The notes below the pieces were generated by a model. That model was not told where the DNA came from. It made no database searches and saw nothing but the letters and a program-made list of their open reading frames with translations. Made by a program: the position numbers and the translations under genes. 64,000 bases of DNA from Ochotona curzoniae. Lineage: Eukaryota > Chordata > Mammalia > Lagomorpha > Ochotonidae. The stretch covers positions 1,302,001-1,366,000 of the forward strand of contig NW_024466413.1 of the NCBI RefSeq assembly GCF_017591425.1. Direction: 5' to 3'. This document shows positions 43,840 through 55,857 of the stretch, in pieces (position 1 is the first letter of the stretch; every line of letters begins with the position of its first letter).

Positions 43840-45780
43840 CTTAATAAATGAATTATAAAAATTAAAAAGAGTGAAATCATGGACAAAGTGCCAAGGGTGG
43901 GGCATTCTTCCTTACTCGAAAGGTGTTGGGGACAATGTACTAGAAGGACAAGAATTTCCCAGGCATATAATGGCTGGGAGAGGATCACGGACATGCAAAA
44001 GAGTATGCACAGGACTTAGAAGTAGAAAGGTCTGAAATCTCCTGGGCATGATGCAGTAATGAGGAGTGTGACATAAAGTGGTGTCTTAGGTGGAGTATGG
44101 GATGAGTTAGCCAGGCCGTGCAGAGCTTGTCAAGGATGCACACCTTGTCCTGCAGCTAATGTCACATCTTGTAGCAAAAGGAAACAAGTAAAGTAATAAT
44201 TTTGGACTTCACAGAATGGAAACTAGGAAGAGCACAGTTGGGGTGGGAAAATGATGGAAGTGGTGGAGATGGCCTGGGGAGAAGAGCTGAGCAATACTGA
44301 GGCCATGGAGCTAGAACTAGTGCTTTGACTTGAAGGGAACAGAAAAGCTGCATCCCTGCGCCCTTGCTTGAAGTTGTCAGTAATGTTGATGGGGAGGAGG
44401 ACCAGATAGTGAGAGGAGGTGATGTGAGTCCAGAGGTCCAGAGGACAGGTAGAAAAAGGATCAGCAGCTGGTGGGCAAAATTGAGCCTGGATGAAGTTGC
44501 TGAATGACCACAACCTTAGCAAAGGCTTTGAGCCCAGTATGCCAGGATGTTTACTGTATCAACTCACTTCATGCTCTTGATAACACTGTGTGCCAGCTGT
44601 CAATATTTTCTGTTCATAGTTGAGCATTGTCAATGCTTTTTTTTATTTTATCTCGGAGTCCAGACTCCAAAGAGAAAACTCACAGGGAGGCAGGGACAGC
44701 TATCTGGAGGAGAATATAACAGGGGATTTGAACTCTTTTCTAACAGTAGTGCAGGGTGGGTGAGGATAGAATGCTTTGCAAGGTACTGAAGACATCTCAG
44801 TTGAGTTAAAACTTAAGGTGGTAGATGGACTGCAGCAATTTTAGCATTGCTTTCTTGGAACTTACATATTTGAATTCAAATTTGTTGGGTAAGGTTGCTT
44901 ATTTTCATTGAGTGGTCATGTTGGAGACATGCATTGAGAATGCATTAATCCTATTGATTAATAGTTTCTGAGAAGTTGGGTTATGCTTATAGAAGGCTCA
45001 AGTCTCACTGCTGGTTCCTCCCTTCCCAGAATTTAATGATCTATAGGACTATAAAAACCAGGAATGAAGTGAAAGCAGTATGCTTAATTTATGGTTGGAA
45101 AGATTCCCAACACTCTTTGCAAAGAGGCATTGAGGAAAACAGATTGAGCAATGAGGATTAGACACAGACAAGAATCCCAAAATGGAATTTCTGCCTGTCG
45201 CTCGCTGGCCTAAGATAAATCTGTAGGCTCAAGTGTTTACAGGCAGAGGAAGAGAGTGAGGGAAAAGAGGATAAATGGGTATCTGGTTTCCTAGAGGAAC
45301 CCAGAGTCCATCAGCCAAGCTGTCCTTTCTGAACACAAGCAGAAAGCTTCCAGTCGTTAGACTGTGTGTGGGTTTTGTTATTTAGAGAAACACAGTCCTG
45401 TCCATTATTAAAATCAAGCTCAGACAAACATCCTAGCCTTAATCAAATTGGCAAAGCTTCTCTGTTTACACACAGAGACCTGCTCACCATTGTACCACTG
45501 CCATTCTGTTTTTGTACCTAGTTCTACCTCTGTGTTGTCCCTTTTCCTATGTGATGGGCAGCAGGAAAGAGCACTTTGTTAACAGAAGTGGCTGTTGCAG
45601 CACACAGGGTTACAAGCATGTTGGCTTCCTAGGGATGCTCTGCTGGAGTCCCGTAAACAGGAGGTAGTAACTGTGTGACCTCACAGTGCTGGTGTGCACA
45701 AGGCTGAGATCGAAGTTCTGGCAGACTGGTTTTTTCTGCTGTGAGTGAGACTGTTCCATGCCTGCTTCCTACTCCTCAGG
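43840..45780. other. Non-coding interval, about 1.9 kb
   Basis: No recognised gene. 44545-44660 has MIR-like text (caactcacttcatgctcttg, aacactgtgtgccagctgtc). The minus frames near 44200-44520 come from a purine-biased patch and show no domain. Confidence 0.4.
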
Positions 45781-46060
45781 GTTTTCCAATAACACACAGA
45801 AAAAGAGAGACAGAGACAGAGAGAGCCTCCATCTGCTGGTTCATTTCCCAAATGAGCGGAGTAGCCACAGGCTGAACCTGGGAGCCGGGAGCTTCATCCA
45901 GGTCTCCCGCATGGGTGACAAGCACTAAAACCCTTGGGCCGTTGGCTGCTTTCCTAAGTACATCAACAGGGAGCTGGGTTGGAAATGTGACACCTGTGAC
46001 TAGAGCCAGTGCTTGTGTGGGATGCCTGTATTGCAGATGGTGGTTCAACCCACTGGTGTT
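45781..46060 (-). mobile_element. CSINE, old
   Basis: Minus-strand CSINE: 'acagaaaaagagagacagag', 'cctccatctgctggttcatt', 'tgaacctgggagccgggagc', 'ttcatccaggtctcccgcat', 'cccttgggccgttggctgct', 'ggaaatgtgacacctgtgac', 'gtggttcaacccactggtgt'. Older subfamily. It lies just left of a plus-strand CSINE, so the two face each other across about 170 bases. Confidence 0.85.
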
Positions 46061-46230
46061 TTTTGGCTTTTAGGTGTATTGCTCCCATCTTTGTTCTCAC
46101 CTTCCTGTGGCATTTCCTGTGCCTCTGTCAGCTTCATAACTCTGTGCAGAGCTGTTTCTGGGTCTGCATTTCAGCAAATTGGATCAATGCCTGCCCTAGC
46201 TGACCAGCTTCTGGGCCAGTGTTGTGACTT

Positions 46231-46566
46231 ATAGGTTAGGTTGCCACTTGCAACTAGGCATCCCATGAGGCTATCAGGTTAAGTTCTGGATGTTCCACCT
46301 CCAAACCAGCTATCTAATAAAAGCAGCAGAAGATAATTCAAGTGCTTGGACCCCTGCCACTCATGTAGGAAACCTAGATGGAGTTCCTAGCTCCTGGCTT
46401 GGACCTGGCCCAACTTAAGCCAGTGGCCATTTGGAATGAACCACCAGATGGAAGATATATTCTCTTTGTCTTGTCTCTTTCTCTCTTTCTCTCTCTCCCT
46501 CTCTTTCTTTCTCTTTCTTTTTCTATAACTCTACTTTTCACATAAATAAGTCATTAAAAATCAAAT
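46231..46566 (+). mobile_element. CSINE with CT-rich expansion
   Basis: Plus-strand CSINE: 'ataggttaggttgccacttg', 'aggcatcccatgaggctatc', 'ctccaaaccagctatctaat', 'ttcaagtgcttggacccctg', 'gagttcctagctcctggctt', 'tggaatgaaccaccagatgg', a CT-rich run at 46470-46520, then 'cacataaataagtcattaaa'. Old type. Confidence 0.88.
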
Positions 46567-46612
46567 TAAACAAGTAGTTGTCTTGTTTTGTGATGACTGT
46601 TATTCCTAATAC

Positions 46613-46800
46613 CAGGGATGGGAAATATTTGACCCTGAGACTTTAAACAGCTCATTTGGTCTGACCCTGACAAGGCAAGCAAGATAGGACTTGAAATTGA
46701 ATGAATCTGTAGATGGTTAATTCTTTAGCTGATACTTTTGTGTGGCATACAAGTGATGTTACAAATATCCCAGTGGTCCTTGGCAGAAAAATGGCATTGG
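46613..46800 (+). mobile_element. hAT-like repeat, copy 3 of 3
   Basis: The most complete copy. It opens 'cagggatgggaaatatttga', compatible with a 'cagggg'-type terminal repeat, then 'ggtctgaccctgacaaggca', 'agataggacttgaaattgaa', 'tgaatctgtagatggttaat', 'tctttagctgatacttttgt', 'acaagtgatgttacaaatat', 'cccagtggtccttggcagaa'. The right terminus is degraded. Confidence 0.7.
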
Positions 46801-48267
46801 CATAATGGTATATTCTAAGTGAAATGGCTTTAACGTGTCCTTTTTAGAGGACATAATTTATACAGGGTATTTTTTTTTCTCCCAGTTGTTGTAAAGAAGG
46901 GGAAAATTCGGAAAAGAATGAAAATAGATGCCCTGTATAGAGTGACAGGAGCTTTGTGTAACAGTGGCATGCATTTGCTCAGGGCACACGGTGGCTTCTC
47001 AGAAAAGGACCGGAAGTGCTCAGAGACTGCAGCGTGTTGGCCATCCTGCAGGACTGTGAGGTGGAAGCCAGGGTGCACACTGAGTCATGGCCTTAGTATG
47101 CTGCTTGTCCTTCAAAACTGTGGCGGTGGGGACCAGGCAAGGTCACTACAAGTGTAGGGTAGGCACCCAGAGTTTAGAAAGGGAGTGAGGAGAGCGAAGG
47201 AATGGGCACAAAGCACAGCAGTTCTGGAGAAAAGCTTGCAGAGCAAGCACTTGAGCTGCTTAAGTGACTGCATCTGGAAAGTGGGCACCGTAAAAGGTGA
47301 CATCACTCCCAGTAGACAGGCAGCTGGGGAGTGAAAATGTCATTTCAGGATCCCCCTGGGTCTCCTGGTTCCTGATGGAAGACTTTTCTGTCTCTCCCCA
47401 CACATTCCAAATTGCGTTCAGTGGAGCATGAGTCTTCCAGCTGCAGCCCGCTGTAGCCCTCCCTTGGGATTTTCCCAGAGGCAGATTTTCCTACTTGATT
47501 GTATATTTTGTGCAAGTGGAAAATGCACTAACAGCTCCTGATACTGTTGTTCCGACGACCAGTTCCTGGAGAATTGCTGTTTTCGCCCATGCTCCCTCCC
47601 TGTCATACATCAACAAGGTCGGTTTGCAAAAGCAAAGCATGCTGGGTTTGAATGGAGGACTGGAAGGGTAGGCAGCTTTGTGCGTTGATTGTGTTAGCAG
47701 CACCTTTTCAGGAATAAGGGTGTATGGGTGCTGACTTGGGGGAGGGAAGGAGATGGCACTGACTGCTGTTTCCCCGGGGACTTTGGGGCGTGCTCCAGTG
47801 CGTGTCGGCGATGGAGCGGCTGTGATGAGGCCACAGCACACTGTTCTTCACCTCTGCATCCAAGAAGCAGGTGAAGATGGTGTCAGCCTCTTGGCTTTGT
47901 GTGAGCAAAAAGCAAAATGTTTATGGTATGGCGTGGTGGGGTATGCACATGAGTGTGTTTGTGTATATGTATGACTGTGCGTGCGTGGAAGTTTGTGTGT
48001 TTTTGGTTGACTCCAGTTGTGTGGTTATTCTTTATCATCATTATCGTTGCAGTTATCTTGCAAGTTTGTAAGAGGCAACACTACTGTGTGCATGTTGTAA
48101 ATCCAGGATTTAAGCCAGCAGGCGCTTTACTGCAGAGCTTATATATTTTTGTACATGTTTTGCATTTCTGAGTTTCGTTTGCTCATCTTAGCCTGCACAA
48201 AGGATGGTGCATATGCTACAAAAATATCTGTTGTGTTGGTCCATTCATCCGTCCATCTGCCTATCTA

Positions 48268-48302
48268 GCATTCATTCATTATTCATTCATTCATTCATTC
48301 AT
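48268..48302. repeat. (ATTC)n short tandem repeat
   Basis: About eight ATTC units with one interruption ('cattcattcattattcattc' followed by further units). It sits after a looser 'ccattcatccgtccatctgc' stretch from 48241. Confidence 0.9.
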
Positions 48303-50094
48303 TTTTCTTTATATTTACCATGCAAACATGAAACAGGTAATATGTAGCTATAGCTAACCCTTTGTTAGTTGTTGGACAGGGGAGCATGGGTAGGAAAAGA
48401 GAGGAAGGAAGAAAGAGAACCGGCCTGTGAGTATTCCCTGCTCTGTCTGGCTTCATTCTTGGGATTGTGAGGCGTTTCATCTACATCATTTCATTTCATT
48501 ATCCTGAAGAAGCACAACAGTATCTTTTCCACTGACACGTGAGCAAACAGCCTTCAACAAAGAGTGAAGAAAGATCAGCATTTGAAGCCATGCGGGCTTT
48601 TGGTGAAGAATGCAGGGTTTCAGTCCAACTGTGCTCTTCCTCAGAGGCCATCTACCTGCCTTGAAGCCTGGAGCTGTGATCAGAAAGAGCTCTCATTCTT
48701 GGCTGGGAATTCAAGGAATAAGCAAGATCAGAGGTACTACTTCCTCTTCGCTTAGTTATTTTTCAAGGGATAATGGTACATGGTGAGCTTGAGAGTGGCT
48801 TGCCTGACCGCTGTTGGCATGACTCATCTAGACCTGGTACCAACAGCATGGTGAGCATGGCTGACTCCTCCCTGCTCTCGGCAGACCTCTCAGGCCGTGT
48901 GCACCTGTGCCTGGCTAATCAAGACCCAACGGGGTCCCGCCTGGATGAGTACAGAAGACTCAGAACTGTATAAGTAGTGATTGTAATCACCACCCATCTC
49001 CCAGGATATTCATTGGACTTCCTCTTAGTTTCTCTGGAAGCCGGAGCCAATATGGACAAATGATTTGCAGTGGAATTGTATTCAGAGATCATGGCTTTTG
49101 GCAGTGGTAAGTATCTTCACTTAGGAAGTCAGAGTAAAGATGCTGTGAAGTCCACCAACGTGCCCCATTTGGCGGGAATGGGTGGTGAATGAATACAGCA
49201 GAGCTCTCCTAGCCATGTTATTTGCAGATCTCTGTAATCTATCCCTTTGCTTGAATCTTAGAGAAAAGAAAAAGTGAAGCAAGTCCTGTTGATCTCTTAC
49301 TAGGATAACCTCGGGGGTTGTTTTTCGAATATCCTGGCTCACATTTGAAGTCCCCTGGAGTAGCCACCACAATAGACATGGGAGCATTCACCTATATTTG
49401 TACTTTGCAAGCAGAGTGGATTGTGGATGATTTCTGCTCAGATCATTTAAGACAAACAAACAAGAAAACTTGGGAGATGGCAAGAGGGCTGTTAATTTGA
49501 ACAGTAGCAGCAGGTGGTTATTTCTGAACAGGGCTCTGTTTATTGGGGCCATTCCCTCTCAGAGCCTCTCTGAAGCCAGGGTTGTTATGCATAATGCTCC
49601 TGTGGGGCTGTCCTACTGGGCTTTGTAACTGCACAGGACCCGACTGGTTCTGATGATGAGGCAAAGGGTCTCATCTTTTGTCCTCTCCCTTTGAGACGGA
49701 TCCTCTCTTGGGCTTTTGTGTGTCATCGATGCTGCAGGGAGTGTTGGTAGAGTTTGAAGTGCTGTAGGCATCGGCTGCCCTCAAAGTATTCAGGCCCCTG
49801 GTGTTCATGGGTCAGGACATGACACTGTTGAGACCCTGTACTGAAATGCCCTGTCCTCTGGGTGAGCAGCCAGTGCCCCCCAGGAAGATGTCATGCCTCC
49901 CCAGGCCTGCCTTCATCCACTCTATTTACTTGCTCATTTACATATTCACTTGTCGAGCTGAAATCCATACCCACGTGTCAGTCTGGGTGATAGCACAGAG
50001 GCCGGAGTGATGACCAGGAGACCTTCTCCTCCTGGTGGAAGCAGGCACACGTTAGTTACTGTGCAGTGAGATTGTAGAGGGTATTGACGAGCTC

Positions 50095-50250
50095 CTGTGC
50101 CTGCCAGGCTCTTTGCTTGGCACTTTGCATGCGCTCGTTGAAACTCCACAGGAGAGAGGTGTATCCTCTGCCTTCTGGGACGAGAGAATGCAGGCCACAG
50201 GGCAGCTTCTCCACAGCAGAGTCGTTTGCCCTTGGAGGATACAGGGCATG
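50095..50250 (+). mobile_element. Probable MIR
   Basis: 'ctgccaggctctttgcttgg' then 'cactttgcatgcgctcgttg', 'aaactccacaggagagaggt' and 'gacgagagaatgcaggccac' follow MIR order (tgtgccaggcactttgctaagcgctttacatgcattatctc..., acagatgagaaaactgaggc). Diverged. Confidence 0.45.
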
Positions 50251-50839
50251 GTGGGATGTCAGATGTGGCATCGGAGTGACGTGTTGGGCTCTAAGTGACC
50301 CCAAACAGAGCTGACTGGAATATCAGAGTCTCCACATGCTGTGCCAAAGGGGCTCACATGACTGTGTTAGGGATTACCCCCATGTCCAATCCAGTGTTTC
50401 TGGAGTGTGCTTGACCTGAAGCCAGCTTCACTGCAGTACAGGGAGCAGCCTGCCATCGAAAAGTGTCAGTAGCTGTGCAGCACTGTTCCCCGAGTCATCT
50501 GTTTTTATGCTGTTTTTCTCTCTGTGCTGCACTTTTTGATTCATATGACACTTCAACGTCCAGTGTTCTCCATGTCTTCCCTGCTTGCCACTTTCCAAGA
50601 AGCAAACATACGCACCTTTCTCTGTATTCTTTTCACATGCAGTGTAGGACATTGTGTTTTCTCTGAATACAGCTGCGGGGGCATCAAGAAGTATGATGAT
50701 ATTCAAGTATGGCTTGTTGGAAAAGCTGGAGAGAGGGAGAGATTGTATTCTTGGAATGAATGCTAGAATAAATGCTGAAGAAGAAAGATTGAAAAACTAC
50801 AGCAATACTGATACATACAGGCATTTCTTTTTGGTCTTG

Positions 50840-51901
50840 AATGTTTTTTGTTTTTGTTTTCTTTTAAAATTCTAGCTCCCACATGTAAGGGAGAACACGT
50901 GATATTTGTATTTCTGAGTCTGGCTTATTTCTCTCAGCGTTATGCCCCCTAGTTATATCCAATTTGTTGAAAATGAGGAGATTTAGTCCTTGGTTGTAGC
51001 TGAATAATACTGCGGTGTGTGTATGTACCACCTTTCCTTTATTCTTCTGGAAACAGGCGCATTGGCTGGTCTCATCATTTGGCTGTTGTGAGCATGCTGC
51101 TATAATGTGTTCATGGTTATGGTATATGTCCAGTTTTGAGACTGCTGGAGCATATGGCAAGTCCAGTTATTGTTTTCAGGAAATCGTTCCACTGTTTTTC
51201 CCAGTAACTGTGCTATTCCCCTTTGCCACCAATAGTCTAGAAGGATTCCGCTTTCTCTGCATGCTCTGCTTCCTTGTCTTCTGACAGAGGTGAAGTGACG
51301 TCTCCGTGTTGTTTTGGTTTGCAGTTCCACAGTGACTAGTGATGTGAAGCACTTTTTGTTGTAGATTTATTGGACATTTGTATTTTTTCTTTTAGGAATT
51401 GTGTGTATAAATCCTTTGCCAATTTCTTAACTGAACTGTATTTTTTTGTATTCTTTGAGGTTTTTAAAAAGTTGCTTATATATTCTGGATATGAATCCTT
51501 CATCAGGTAGTTCATAAATATTTTTTTCCCATTGCGTTGGATGTCTCTCCACTCACTCGATACTCTTTGCTGTGCAGAAGCTCCTGTGTCTAGTGGAGTC
51601 CCCTGTGTTTAGTTTTGCTTTTGTAGCCTGTGCTCTGGGGGTCTTGAACTCAAGCAGCTGAGCCCTTCACCAGCACTGTGATGTTCTCTACATTTTCTTC
51701 CAAGAACTTTATAGTCTCAAATTTTAAATCAAGCTCTTTGATTCATCTTGAGTTTATTTTTATATATATAATGAGAAGTATGGGCTTAATTTTATGCTTC
51801 TACATAAATCCATCCAGTTTTGCCAGAATCATTTGTTGAAACAATTACCTTTACTCCACTGTGTGATCTGATTACTTTTGTAAAAACTCAGTTTGCTGTA
51901 T
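50840..51901 (-). mobile_element. Minus-strand L1: 3' end and ORF2 C-terminal part
   Basis: The T-rich stretch at 50838-50868 is the poly-A end of an L1 transcribed leftwards. The plus-strand text then follows antisense L1 order: 'agctcccacatgtaagggag', 'gctgaataatactgcggtgt', 'gagcatgctgctataatgtg', 'gagcatatggcaagtccagt', 'ctgtgcagaagctcctgtgt', 'atccatccagttttgccaga'. Stops and frameshifts break the ORF2 frame. The L1 stops abruptly at 51901 and resumes at 53147, so the LTR between is a later insertion. Confidence 0.88.
51896..51901. repeat. Left 6-bp target duplication (ctgtat)
   Basis: The sequence 'ctgtat' lies immediately before the LTR and is repeated exactly after it at 53147-53152. 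In uninterrupted L1s the host text at this point reads through '...gactgtatgtg...', confirming that one copy is duplicated target. Confidence 0.85.
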
Positions 51902-53146
51902 TGCCAGAGTCCAGCTTGCAAAGGATGCATGGATCAGCGAGATGATAGGAAGAAGAGATAAGACACAGACCACTATGGCTTAATGCTCATAATGGACAAC
52001 TCAGAAAAGTTGCCTTCTTTATTTGTACACAAATCATCACAAGCTTTTGCACAATATCCAATTGTTTCATTTTTACTTCATGATTAAGAGAATACAAAAA
52101 ACAATCCTAAGGAAAATATTTTCAACAAATTATTACTCATTGAAACCTGCAGTCACCTGGCTGAAGCCAGGAATTCCACAGTTGACAGCGCATGTGGTTA
52201 CATAGTGACAAGTAGTTTACTTATACTCAAAATCAGTTTTTACTAAACACAAACTAATATTGCTTGAAATATTAAGAATACAGAATTAAAAGATCATAAA
52301 TGAAAGGATTTTATAAAAGCATATAACATAAATTCTTTGCTAAATCTTGTAATCAAACCATGCATTAATTACTGTCACCTTCACCTAGTGCTGATTCAGT
52401 TGTTTTTCATTCTTTTGTTAAAGGGCAGTGAAAGAGACCAAGGCAGCTTAGCCAATCTACAAACAGAGGGCCTTTACAAGAAACTTCCTTTTATCTTTAT
52501 AAACTGTTTTCTTTCCCTAAATACAAGTGTCAATATAAGATAGAGATTTTAAACCATTTTGAGGGGGTTCACATCTATTTCCTTTTAGAAGATTCCCCAT
52601 ATATTTTGCTTTCTGTGGTAAGAAACTAAAATGCGTCATATCATGTGTTGTAACAGTTCAAGGTGCATGGTAAACAAACTCTTTGTACTTCCATGATTGC
52701 CATCTGTTCCAAGATATTATCAAGCCATTTCTTAAGGAAAACATTACTTATACTAGGGCAAACTTTAGGACAAAAGTGGGCACATAACAAGATGTTTGGA
52801 AACATAGTGGGCTCAATTGTACTATTGTATACTTTTAACTGTGTGTCATAGCCTTACGTTATTAAAGGTATTTTTATCATAACATGATTGATCAATCTGA
52901 GGTGTCATACCAGTTACAGGAATCACTTCACATTAGCAAAAAAACAACAACAACACCCTCAGAAGCATTCTGTGAAACATCAGAGAGGTGATTGAGTTCC
53001 ATACAATGGGTGAGGCAGCAATGAGGTGACCAGAGACATTCTGCCAGGCCTTGCCACGCAGCCAGAAACTCCTCACAGCCTTGCTAACTGAGGAGTGGTG
53101 CTCATCACACACCATGCCATCCGACCCAACTGCATGGCTCCCCCCA
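51902..53146 (-). mobile_element. Solo LTR, class II (betaretrovirus-like) endogenous retrovirus
   Basis: A 1,245-base segment splits the L1. It starts 'tgccagagtc' and ends 'ctcccccca', so it has the TG...CA ends of an LTR, and it is flanked by an exact 6-bp duplication. Six-base duplications are typical of class II (betaretrovirus-like) integrations. On the minus strand a polyadenylation signal AATAAA lies at 52023-52018, close to the 3' end, leaving a short R/U5 of about 115 bases and a very long U3. A TATAAAA-like motif lies near 52309-52318 but seems far from the signal. There is no internal gag, pol or env sequence, so this is a solo LTR formed by recombination. The class is an inference from the duplication length and LTR size. 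Confidence 0.8.
52018..52023 (-). promoter_or_regulatory. LTR polyadenylation signal AATAAA
   Basis: On the minus strand this reads AATAAA within 'gtacaaataaagaaggc'. It is located about 115 bases before the LTR's 3' end, as expected for the R region. It sets the LTR orientation as minus. Confidence 0.7.
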
Positions 53147-54081
53147 CTGTATGTATTTGGATTAAGTTCTGGGCTTTCTACTGTGTTGTATTATTGATCT
53201 CTGTATGAACTTTATGCCAGTACCATGGCATTTCAATTACTAAGGCTTTGCAATATGCTTTAAAGCGTTAGGCATTTGGTGCCTGCAGCTTAATTTTAAT
53301 TAATTAATTAACCAATTAATTATTTGGGGAGCCTTTTGTGATTTGATATAAACTCTAGGATTTTTTTCATAATTCTGTTAAAAACAATTTTCAGTGTGTG
53401 TTGACAGGGATTGCAATGAATATGTAGATTGCCTTAGAAAGTAGAGATAGTCGAAGAATATCGATTTCCAATCCATGAGCTGGAAATATGTGTCCTTTTT
53501 TTGTGGATCTTTGCTAACTTCTTTCCTTAATGTTTTATACTTTTCCTTCATCAAGATCTTTCCTTTCCTTGGTTAATTTCTGAATGTAGATTTTGGTGAC
53601 TATTGGCAAGGTGGATTTCCATTTTTGATTTCTCTTTCCATGATTTTCATCACTAGCATAAAAAGGTGCTACTCTTTTTGTATGTTTATTTGGTCATCTG
53701 CGGTTCTACTGGATTGATTATCAGTTCTAACAGCTTTTTGGTGGAGTTTTAAATTTTTCTATGTGCAACAGCATGTCGTCTGCCAACATGGACATTTTGA
53801 CTTCATCCCTTCCAATTTTCTTCTCTCCCTAATTGGTATTTCAAACGCTTCCAAGACTACTGGCTGTTGTTTTGTCATATAGAGATGTTGTAATTTTGAG
53901 ATGTTTTCCTTCTACATCTAATTTGTGGAAAGTTTTTTCTTTTCTTATCATAAAGGGTATTTAATCTTACAGAAGTATTTATTAAGAGGAACATAAGGTT
54001 TGGTTTTGATTCTTTCTGTGAATGTATTTATGACATGTTTTGATTTGCAAATCTGGGATAAATCCTATTTGATTGTAATGT
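53147..54081 (-). mobile_element. Minus-strand L1 resumes: ORF2 RT region
   Basis: Text continues the antisense ORF2 order after the LTR: 'tgtatgaactttatgccagt' with 'accatggcatttcaattact', 'ttgcaatgaatatgtagatt', 'gaagaatatcgatttccaat', 'catgtcgtctgccaacatgg' (the reverse transcriptase FADD-side region), 'tcttacagaagtatttatta'. Many stops interrupt every frame. A TTAA-rich tract lies at 53290-53323. Confidence 0.85.
53290..53323. repeat. (TTAA)n tract
   Basis: A run of TTAA/TTAATT units ('taattttaattaattaatta', then 'accaattaatta') inside the L1, not present in the usual L1 text at this position. Confidence 0.85.
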
Positions 54082-54297
54082 ATTTTTTTTTCTAAACATA
54101 AAAATCAAGGAGCTGAATTATCCAGGGCTTCCACATGAGCATCGGCGTTCAAGGCATCTGAGCCATCCTCCGTTGCCTTTCCTAGGTCATTAGCAGGGAG
54201 CTGGATAGGAAGTAGAGCAGCTGGGAAATGAACTGGTACTCATATGAGCTGCCTGTGTTTGGTGTGTCTTTGCTCATTACACAACAGTGCTAGCCCT
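54082..54297 (-). mobile_element. CSINE, tail-shortened, inserted in L1
   Basis: Minus-strand CSINE: T-rich start, 'ccagggcttccacatgagca', 'gccatcctccgttgcctttc', 'cagggagctggataggaagt', 'gaactggtactcatatgagc', ending 'cacaacagtgctagccc'. About 100 bases of the tail half are missing. L1 text resumes at 'gtacaatctttttttggcat'. Confidence 0.85.
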
Positions 54298-55547
54298 CAT
54301 GTACAATCTTTTTTTGGCATGACTTTAGAATGGGTTTGCTAGTATCTCACTAAGTATCTTTGCATTATGCTTGCTAAGGATCCAGAGCAGTAGTTTTCAT
54401 GTTGTCTGATTTTGGTATCAAAGTGATGCTGGCTTTGTTAACAGAATTTGGCAGAATTTCATCCTGTTCCATAGTTTCGAATAGTTTGAAAAGTTTTGGA
54501 CTTAGTTCGTCTTCAAGTGTTTTGTAGACTTCATGGTAAACCCACTAGGTACTGTGCTTCTTGATGGAAGATGGTTAATTACTACCTGAGTCTCTGCTTT
54601 TGAAGAGTCTGCTCAGATTTTTTTTCTTCTTCTTCATTTAACCTCGGTAATGGTATGTATTCAGGAAGTTATCCATTTCCTTCTGGTTTGCCAGTTCATA
54701 GGTATATAGTTTCCATAATAGTTTCTTAGGACCCTTGGGCTATCAGTGGTGTCTCTTGTAATGTTTCTTTTTTCATCTCTGTATTGAATTCTCTTTTTGT
54801 TTGTTTTGCTTATCCTCTCAAAAGAACTAACTTTGCTTTTCTTCTGGTTTTGTTTTGTTAGTTGTAATTTCACTTATTTTTGCTCTGATTCATATTATTT
54901 CTTTTCTGCTACTTTTGGATTTGATTTGTTCATGTTTTCCTAAGTCTTTAAAATATACCATTAAATCATTTATTTCAGACATTTATGTAAGCACTTTTTT
55001 CTATAAACTTTTATTTTAATAGTACTTTTGCTATATCCCATAGATTTTGTGTTTTAATTTTTACTTATTTCAGGTTTTTGATTGCCTTTCTAATTTCTTC
55101 AGTGACCCTTTGGTCATTCAGTCACATGATTAATTTCTCTGTGTTTATGAGTATTCCATTGTTTCTCTTATTGTTGAGTTTCAGTTTTATTTCTGTAAGG
55201 TCTGAGAAAATACCTGTTATGACTTCAATCTGTTTACATTTATTGAGACTATGACTTGTGGCCCAATAGGTGGTCTGACCTAGAAGTGTTCCATGTGCTG
55301 GGAAGACTTTGTGTTCTGTAGCTGTTTTCATGTACATATCCCTTAGACACTTTGGTCATGCTTCCACTTCTGTGCATCCTCATGAGATTTTCTGTCTGGA
55401 TGATTTGTCCATTGGTGAGGAGAGGGGGCGTTGAAGGGCTCCACTGCTGTGTTGGCACTGTCTCTTTCTTCTACTAGTATTTGCTGTATATATCTGTATG
55501 GTCTTAGTATGGATATATGTATATTGGATATTCACAATACCAGATTT
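54298..55547 (-). mobile_element. Minus-strand L1: ORF2 N-terminal half including endonuclease
   Basis: Antisense ORF2 continues: 'gtctgattttggtatcaaag' with 'tgatgctggctttgttaaca', 'aatagtttgaaaagttttgg', 'aagttatccatttccttctg', 'tatcagtggtgtctcttgta', 'cctttggtcattcagtcaca', 'gtgttccatgtgctgggaag' and 'tgtgttctgtagctgttttc', the last in the endonuclease part. A 70-residue minus frame (54661-54873) still recalls the ORF2 segment before the reverse transcriptase, but the whole is broken by stops. Confidence 0.85.
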
Positions 55548-55857
55548 TTAAAAATATATATTTTTTATTGGAAAGGCAGATATACAGAGAAAAAGGTCTT
55601 GTGTCCTCTGATTCACTCCCCAATTGGCCACAGTGGCCAGAGCTGAGCCAGTCCGAAGCCAGGATCCAGGAGCTTCCTCCAGCTCTCCCATGAAGGTACA
55701 GGGTCCCAAGGCTTTAGACCATATTCTAGTGCTTTCCCAGGCCATAAGCAGAGAGCTGGATGGGAAGTGGAGCAGCCAGGGCATGAACCAAGGCCCATAT
55801 GGGATACCTGCCTATGTAAGGCTAGGATTTAGCCATTAGGCTATTGTTCCAGGACCT
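55548..55857 (-). mobile_element. CSINE, full length, inserted in L1
   Basis: Minus-strand CSINE: 'ttttattggaaaggcagata', 'tgattcactccccaattggc', 'cagagctgagccagtccgaa', 'ccatgaaggtacagggtccc', 'ggccataagcagagagctgg', 'atgggaagtggagcagccag', 'aaggcccatatgggatacct', ending 'attgttccaggac'. Flanks 'ataccagattt' (55537-55547) and 'atacctgattt' (55858-55868) form an 11-bp target duplication with one mismatch. Confidence 0.93.

Larger units (their letters stand above)
46805..50838. other. Non-coding interval, about 4 kb
   Basis: No gene recognised. Contents I can see are an ATTC-rich short array (48268-48302), MIR-like patches near 48100-48150, 48480-48600 and 50095-50250, and TG-rich text at 47945-48005. 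Many short overlapping frames on both strands show no domain. Confidence 0.4.

Noticed and set aside
51902..53146. Full provirus
   Set aside because: No internal gag, pol or env text, no primer-binding site next to a second LTR, and only one LTR lies between the two target copies.
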